Shown one piece after another: positions 32,880-35,340 of a DNA stretch of 35,340 nt. The stretch is from an uncultured Oscillospiraceae bacterium (lineage in GTDB: Bacteria; Bacillota; Clostridia; Oscillospirales; Oscillospiraceae). The notes below the pieces were generated by a model, which saw nothing but the letters and a program-made list of their open reading frames with translations, was not told where the DNA came from and searched no databases. Every line of letters starts with the position of its first letter. Within the stretch, counting starts at the first letter, position 1. Position numbers and translations under genes: made by a program. Location of the stretch: contig CAKUMO010000024.1 of the NCBI GenBank assembly GCA_934667815.1, positions 1-35,340 on the forward strand. Direction: 5' to 3'.

Positions 32880-33965
32880 ATGAAAACGTATGTGGTGGAA
32901 ACGGCGAACCTGTCGCATAATATTGAGATTCTGAAGCGTAAGGCGGGTAAAACGCAGATTTGGGCGGTGGTCAAGGGCAACGGCTACGGCCTCGGCCTTG
33001 TGCCGTTGGCACAGCGCCTGAGTGAGCACGGCATCGATCGCTTTTGCGTCACCGAAGTGCGCGAAGCCGAGCTGCTGCGTGAAAACGGTTTTGATTCGGC
33101 GCAGATTCTGATGCTTCGTTCGGCGGAGAATGCAGAGGAGATCAACCGTCTGATCGATCTGCGAGTGATCCTGACCGTTGGTTCTGCGGAAATGGCCGCG
33201 CTCGTCAATGAAATTGCGGCGCAGCGTGCGGATGTCGCGGAGGTTCATGTCAAGATCGACACCGGCATGGGGCGCTTTGGGTTTCTGCCTGATGACGTAG
33301 AGGGCATTCTGCGGCTCTATCGCGAGGAAAAGCACATTGCCATCAGCGGTATTTACACGCATTTTGACTGCGCCTTCAATAATGAAAAGCGCACGCGGAC
33401 AGAGTTTGACGCTTTTATGAAAACCGTTCAGGCCATTCGTGCGGCCGGATTTGAGACCGGTATGGTGCACTGCTGCAATTCCTCGGCCTTTCTGCGCTTT
33501 CCGGAGATGCACTGCGATGCGGTGCGCCTCGGCTCTGCCATTCTTGGCCGCATGGCCTTCCAGACGGCGCTGCGCCCCGTGGGCTATGCAGAAGCGGAGA
33601 TCGACGCGGTGCGCGTGCTGCCCAAGGGGCATACTACGGGCTACGATGCGGTCTGGACGGCAAAGAAGGATACGAAAATCGCGATCATTCCCATCGGCTG
33701 GTACAACGGCTTCGGCGTGCATGTGTCCGGCAGCGTGACACGCTTCCGCGACTGCGTTTCTCTGATTCTTTCCGGTTTGCGCGGAATGCTGCGGCGCAGA
33801 CACCTGACCGTCGAGATCAACGGCGTGCGCTGCAAGGTCGTCGGTCAGCTCGGCCTGCTGCACGCGGCGGTCGATGTGACCGGAGTTGAGTGCAGGGCGG
33901 GCGACCGTGCGGTCGTGGCCATCAATCCGCTCTTTGCCAAGGGCATGAGGATTCAGTATCGATAA
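32880..33965 (+). CDS. Alanine-racemase-like fold-type III PLP protein with altered active site
   Basis: 361 residues. The N-terminal TIM barrel has the PLP lysine K32 in AVVKGNGYGLG, VKIDTGMGRFGF and THFDCAF, as in alanine racemases. In the C-terminal domain, where Alr has the second catalytic base in a GY-x-DG motif, this protein has G-W274-Y-N-G-F; the usual C/MDQ substrate region (VGR-x-x-MDQ) reads VGQLGLLHAAVDVTG. So the standard Tyr and Met-Asp are missing. It may be a weak or different-specificity racemase or a PLP-binding relative. It sits between the FemABX gene and a membrane protein (TAATG overlap). Confidence 0.8.
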   Translation: MKTYVVETANLSHNIEILKRKAGKTQIWAVVKGNGYGLGLVPLAQRLSEHGIDRFCVTEVREAELLRENGFDSAQILMLRSAENAEEINRLIDLRVILTVGSAEMAALVNEIAAQRADVAEVHVKIDTGMGRFGFLPDDVEGILRLYREEKHIAISGIYTHFDCAFNNEKRTRTEFDAFMKTVQAIRAAGFETGMVHCCNSSAFLRFPEMHCDAVRLGSAILGRMAFQTALRPVGYAEAEIDAVRVLPKGHTTGYDAVWTAKKDTKIAIIPIGWYNGFGVHVSGSVTRFRDCVSLILSGLRGMLRRRHLTVEINGVRCKVVGQLGLLHAAVDVTGVECRAGDRAVVAINPLFAKGMRIQYR

Positions 33966-34384
33966 TGGAAATTGAATTTGATCTTTTGGAAACCGCGCTG
34001 ACCTCTCCCAAGGACAAGACTGCGAAGAAATATCTGAGCACGCTTGCTGAGACGCTGAAACGCGAGGAGCCGGAGCATTACGCGCAGTTATTAAAGACGG
34101 TTCCGCAGGGAGAGCGCGCTGCGCTTTCTGTGCGTTACCGCCGCTCCCGCATCTGGTGCGCAGCGGCGTTGGTGCTGGCCGCGGCGGTCGTGATCGCAGC
34201 CTATCTTCTGGGCGATTTTGGTGCTGTGGTACTGACCGGCTGGGCAAATCGCTACCGCCTGTCGGCGGCCATCGTGCTGGCTATGGGAATTCTGGTTCTG
34301 GCGGGACTTTACAGCGGCCGCGCCCGCAATTTGCTGCTGGCTGCGGCACTGCTGGAAGAAGATAATTCAAGGAAGAAGTCATAA
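33965..34384 (+). CDS. Two-TM membrane protein, unknown
   Basis: 139 residues from ATG 33965, overlapping the racemase-like stop (TAATG). A soluble N-terminal ~55 residues (YLSTLAETLKREEPEHYAQL) is followed by two hydrophobic segments (about 62-82 and 98-115). No family recognised. Its coupling suggests it works with the cell-wall genes upstream. Confidence 0.7.
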   Translation: MEIEFDLLETALTSPKDKTAKKYLSTLAETLKREEPEHYAQLLKTVPQGERAALSVRYRRSRIWCAAALVLAAAVVIAAYLLGDFGAVVLTGWANRYRLSAAIVLAMGILVLAGLYSGRARNLLLAAALLEEDNSRKKS

Positions 34385-34394
34385 AAATAAAAAA

Positions 34395-35033
34395 ATCAAA
34401 AAGGACTTCGGCTTTGGCTGCATGCGCCCGCCGATGAAGAACGGCGAGGTCGACATCGAGGAAACGAACCGCATGGTGGACGCCTTCCTCGACGCGGGCT
34501 TCAACTATTTTGATACCGCCCATGGCTACCTCGACGGCAAGAGCGAACGCGCCATCAAGACTTGCCTTTCCTCACGTCACCCGCGCGAACGCTATATTTT
34601 GACGGATAAACTGACCGGTAATTATTTCAAAAAGCAGGAGGACATTCGTCCGTTGGTTGAATCGCAGCTTGCGGCCTGCGGTGTGGAGTACTTTGACTTC
34701 TATCTGATGCACGCGCAGGATGCGGAAAGCTTCAAGCATTTCAAGGCGTGCCGCGCCTATGAGACTGCCTTTGAGCTGAAAGCAGAGGGCAAGGTACACC
34801 ATGTCGGCATGACCTTCTACGACCGCGCGGGGGTGCTCGATCAGATTCTGAACGAATACCCGCAGATCGAGGTCGTACAGATTCAGCTCAACTATGTGGA
34901 CTTCGAGGATCCGGCGGTGCAGAGCCGCGTCTCGGAGTGCATCAAGCGCGGTCAGTGTGAGAAGGTCTGCCCGCAGCACCTGCATATCCGGGAGCTTCTG
35001 CAAGACGTTGCGAAGGAATTCGAAAAGGCATAA
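34395..35033 (+). pseudogene. Aldo/keto reductase of the ferredoxin-tailed type, decayed
   Basis: The frame encodes the first ~175 residues of an aldo/keto reductase (DFGFGCMRPPM, AGFNYFDTAHGY with the catalytic Tyr region, LTDKLTGNYFK, FYLMHAQD, QIQLNYVDFEDPAVQSR) then jumps to the end of the C-terminal ferredoxin tail (ECIKRGQCEKVCPQHL). About 150-170 residues normally in between are missing, in frame, near 34925. One cluster Cys is Arg (CIKRGQC for CxxCxxC). The expected start codon position (34395) reads ATC, giving IKKDFGFG; the first in-frame ATG (34422) cuts the first strand. Three defects make it a likely pseudogene. Confidence 0.8.
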
Positions 35034-35062
35034 AAGAAGTCGGACTGTGCCCGACTTCTTTT
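35032..35062. terminator. Bidirectional terminator
   Basis: AAAAGAAGTCGG (35032-35043) and CCGACTTCTTTT (35051-35062) form a perfect 12-bp stem with a 7-nt loop, A-rich on one side and T-rich on the other. It serves the reductase remnant (+) and the microprotein gene (-). Confidence 0.8.
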
Positions 35063-35132
35063 ATGTATTCACAGCGATCGTGGCCAGAAACATCAGCCAG
35101 ACGATAAGACGCGAAGTGATGCGGTCGTACAT
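35061..35132 (-). CDS. 23-residue single-pass membrane microprotein, unknown
   Basis: The ORF reads MYDRITSRLIVWLMFLATIA followed by three residues and stop. A short basic N-terminus precedes a ~14-residue hydrophobic segment. It has an AAGGGTG ribosome site 4-10 nt upstream, a consensus-spaced promoter at 35157-35185 and a perfect terminator directly at its stop, so it looks like a complete gene despite its size. It resembles small hydrophobic peptides such as type I toxins or membrane-complex regulators, but no antisense RNA was found. Confidence 0.55.
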   Translation of the reverse strand: MYDRITSRLIVWLMFLATIAVNT

Positions 35133-35156
35133 TTTTCACCCTTCTTTCCTGTCGAC

Positions 35157-35185
35157 AGTATAGCTGCAGTGAGGGAAAAACGCAA
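35157..35185 (-). promoter_or_regulatory. Promoter of the microprotein gene
   Basis: Minus strand: TTGCGT (35180-35185), 17-bp spacer, TATACT (35157-35162). Confidence 0.65.
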
Positions 35186-35282
35186 GCGGAAAGTTCTGGG
35201 GGGCATATCTAGTAGGAACGTATGGTAGAAATCCCCATATCCAGTGCAGGAAAAATAAATGCAAAAAAACTCAAAAAAGCGC

Positions 35283-35311
35283 TTGACAAAGAGAGGAAGG
35301 CGTGGTATCAT
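35283..35311 (+). promoter_or_regulatory. Promoter of an off-window transcript
   Basis: TTGACA (35283-35288), 17-bp spacer, TATCAT (35306-35311). The predicted transcript begins near 35318 and reads off the right edge. Its first bases (GGAGAGCCGGTGGTT) recall part of a T-box leader, but too little is visible to say more. Confidence 0.75.
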
Positions 35312-35340
35312 ATGCAAGCTGTCACGGAGAGCCGGTGGTT

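Overview
The window looks like chromosomal DNA of a GC-rich, spore-forming Firmicute, most likely Oscillospiraceae/Ruminococcaceae (clostridial cluster IV). Reasons: a str cluster with an L7Ae-like protein ahead of rpsL, a SpoVB-type flippase, a GerW/YtfJ-DUF2953 pair, an EFR1-type ferredoxin, many strong AGGAGG ribosome sites and near-consensus sigma-A promoters, and GTG/TTG starts. No 16S rRNA is present, so the genus cannot be fixed.

Region 1 (1-~3960) is foreign and visibly AT-richer in 1680-3300. It holds an intact IS256-family element (78-1543) with an 8-bp target duplication, a truncated small ORF, a TIGR04255-like protein, a one-TM coiled-coil protein, a probable ~190-nt structured RNA with its own promoter and terminator, and a PBECR4-like putative nuclease directly behind that terminator. 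A T-arm-like tRNA 3' remnant near 3940 may be the right attachment site of an island extending off the left edge. 3917-4476 is a gene-poor junction with two perfect hairpins and gene debris.

Region 2 (4477-11520): a MATE transporter and a sugar O-acetyltransferase, each with an apparent 1-nt frameshift, then a GNAT enzyme. Convergent to these are a hypoxanthine-DNA glycosylase, a SpoVB-like flippase and rsmE. Then come tRNA-Leu(GAG), mntP and a Nudix hydrolase.

Region 3 (11560-16679): a TetM/EF-G-like GTPase fused to a YacP/Rae1-type NYN nuclease domain, the most striking gene here. It is divergent from a LOR/SDH (ornithine-cyclodeaminase-like) protein, and is followed by gerW-DUF2953 and a small Cys-containing protein.

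Region 4 (16711-21685) is the str locus: L7Ae-like, rpsL, rpsG, fusA, and tuf with its own promoter. EF-Tu carries an unusual ~17-residue insertion in the G domain.

Region 5 (21731-31635): a polar amino-acid ABC importer, divergent from an HD phosphohydrolase across a heavily palindromic promoter region; a dusB / ECF sigma / anti-sigma / M23 peptidase run in which the peptidase start codon lies in a 19-bp hairpin; a small membrane protein, an EFR1 ferredoxin, dCMP deaminase and a dihydropyrimidinase.

Region 6 (31731-35340): a FemABX-type aminoacyltransferase, an alanine-racemase-like protein lacking the usual catalytic Tyr, a two-TM protein, a decayed aldo/keto reductase, a 23-codon membrane microprotein with its own promoter and terminator, and a promoter leading into an off-window transcript.
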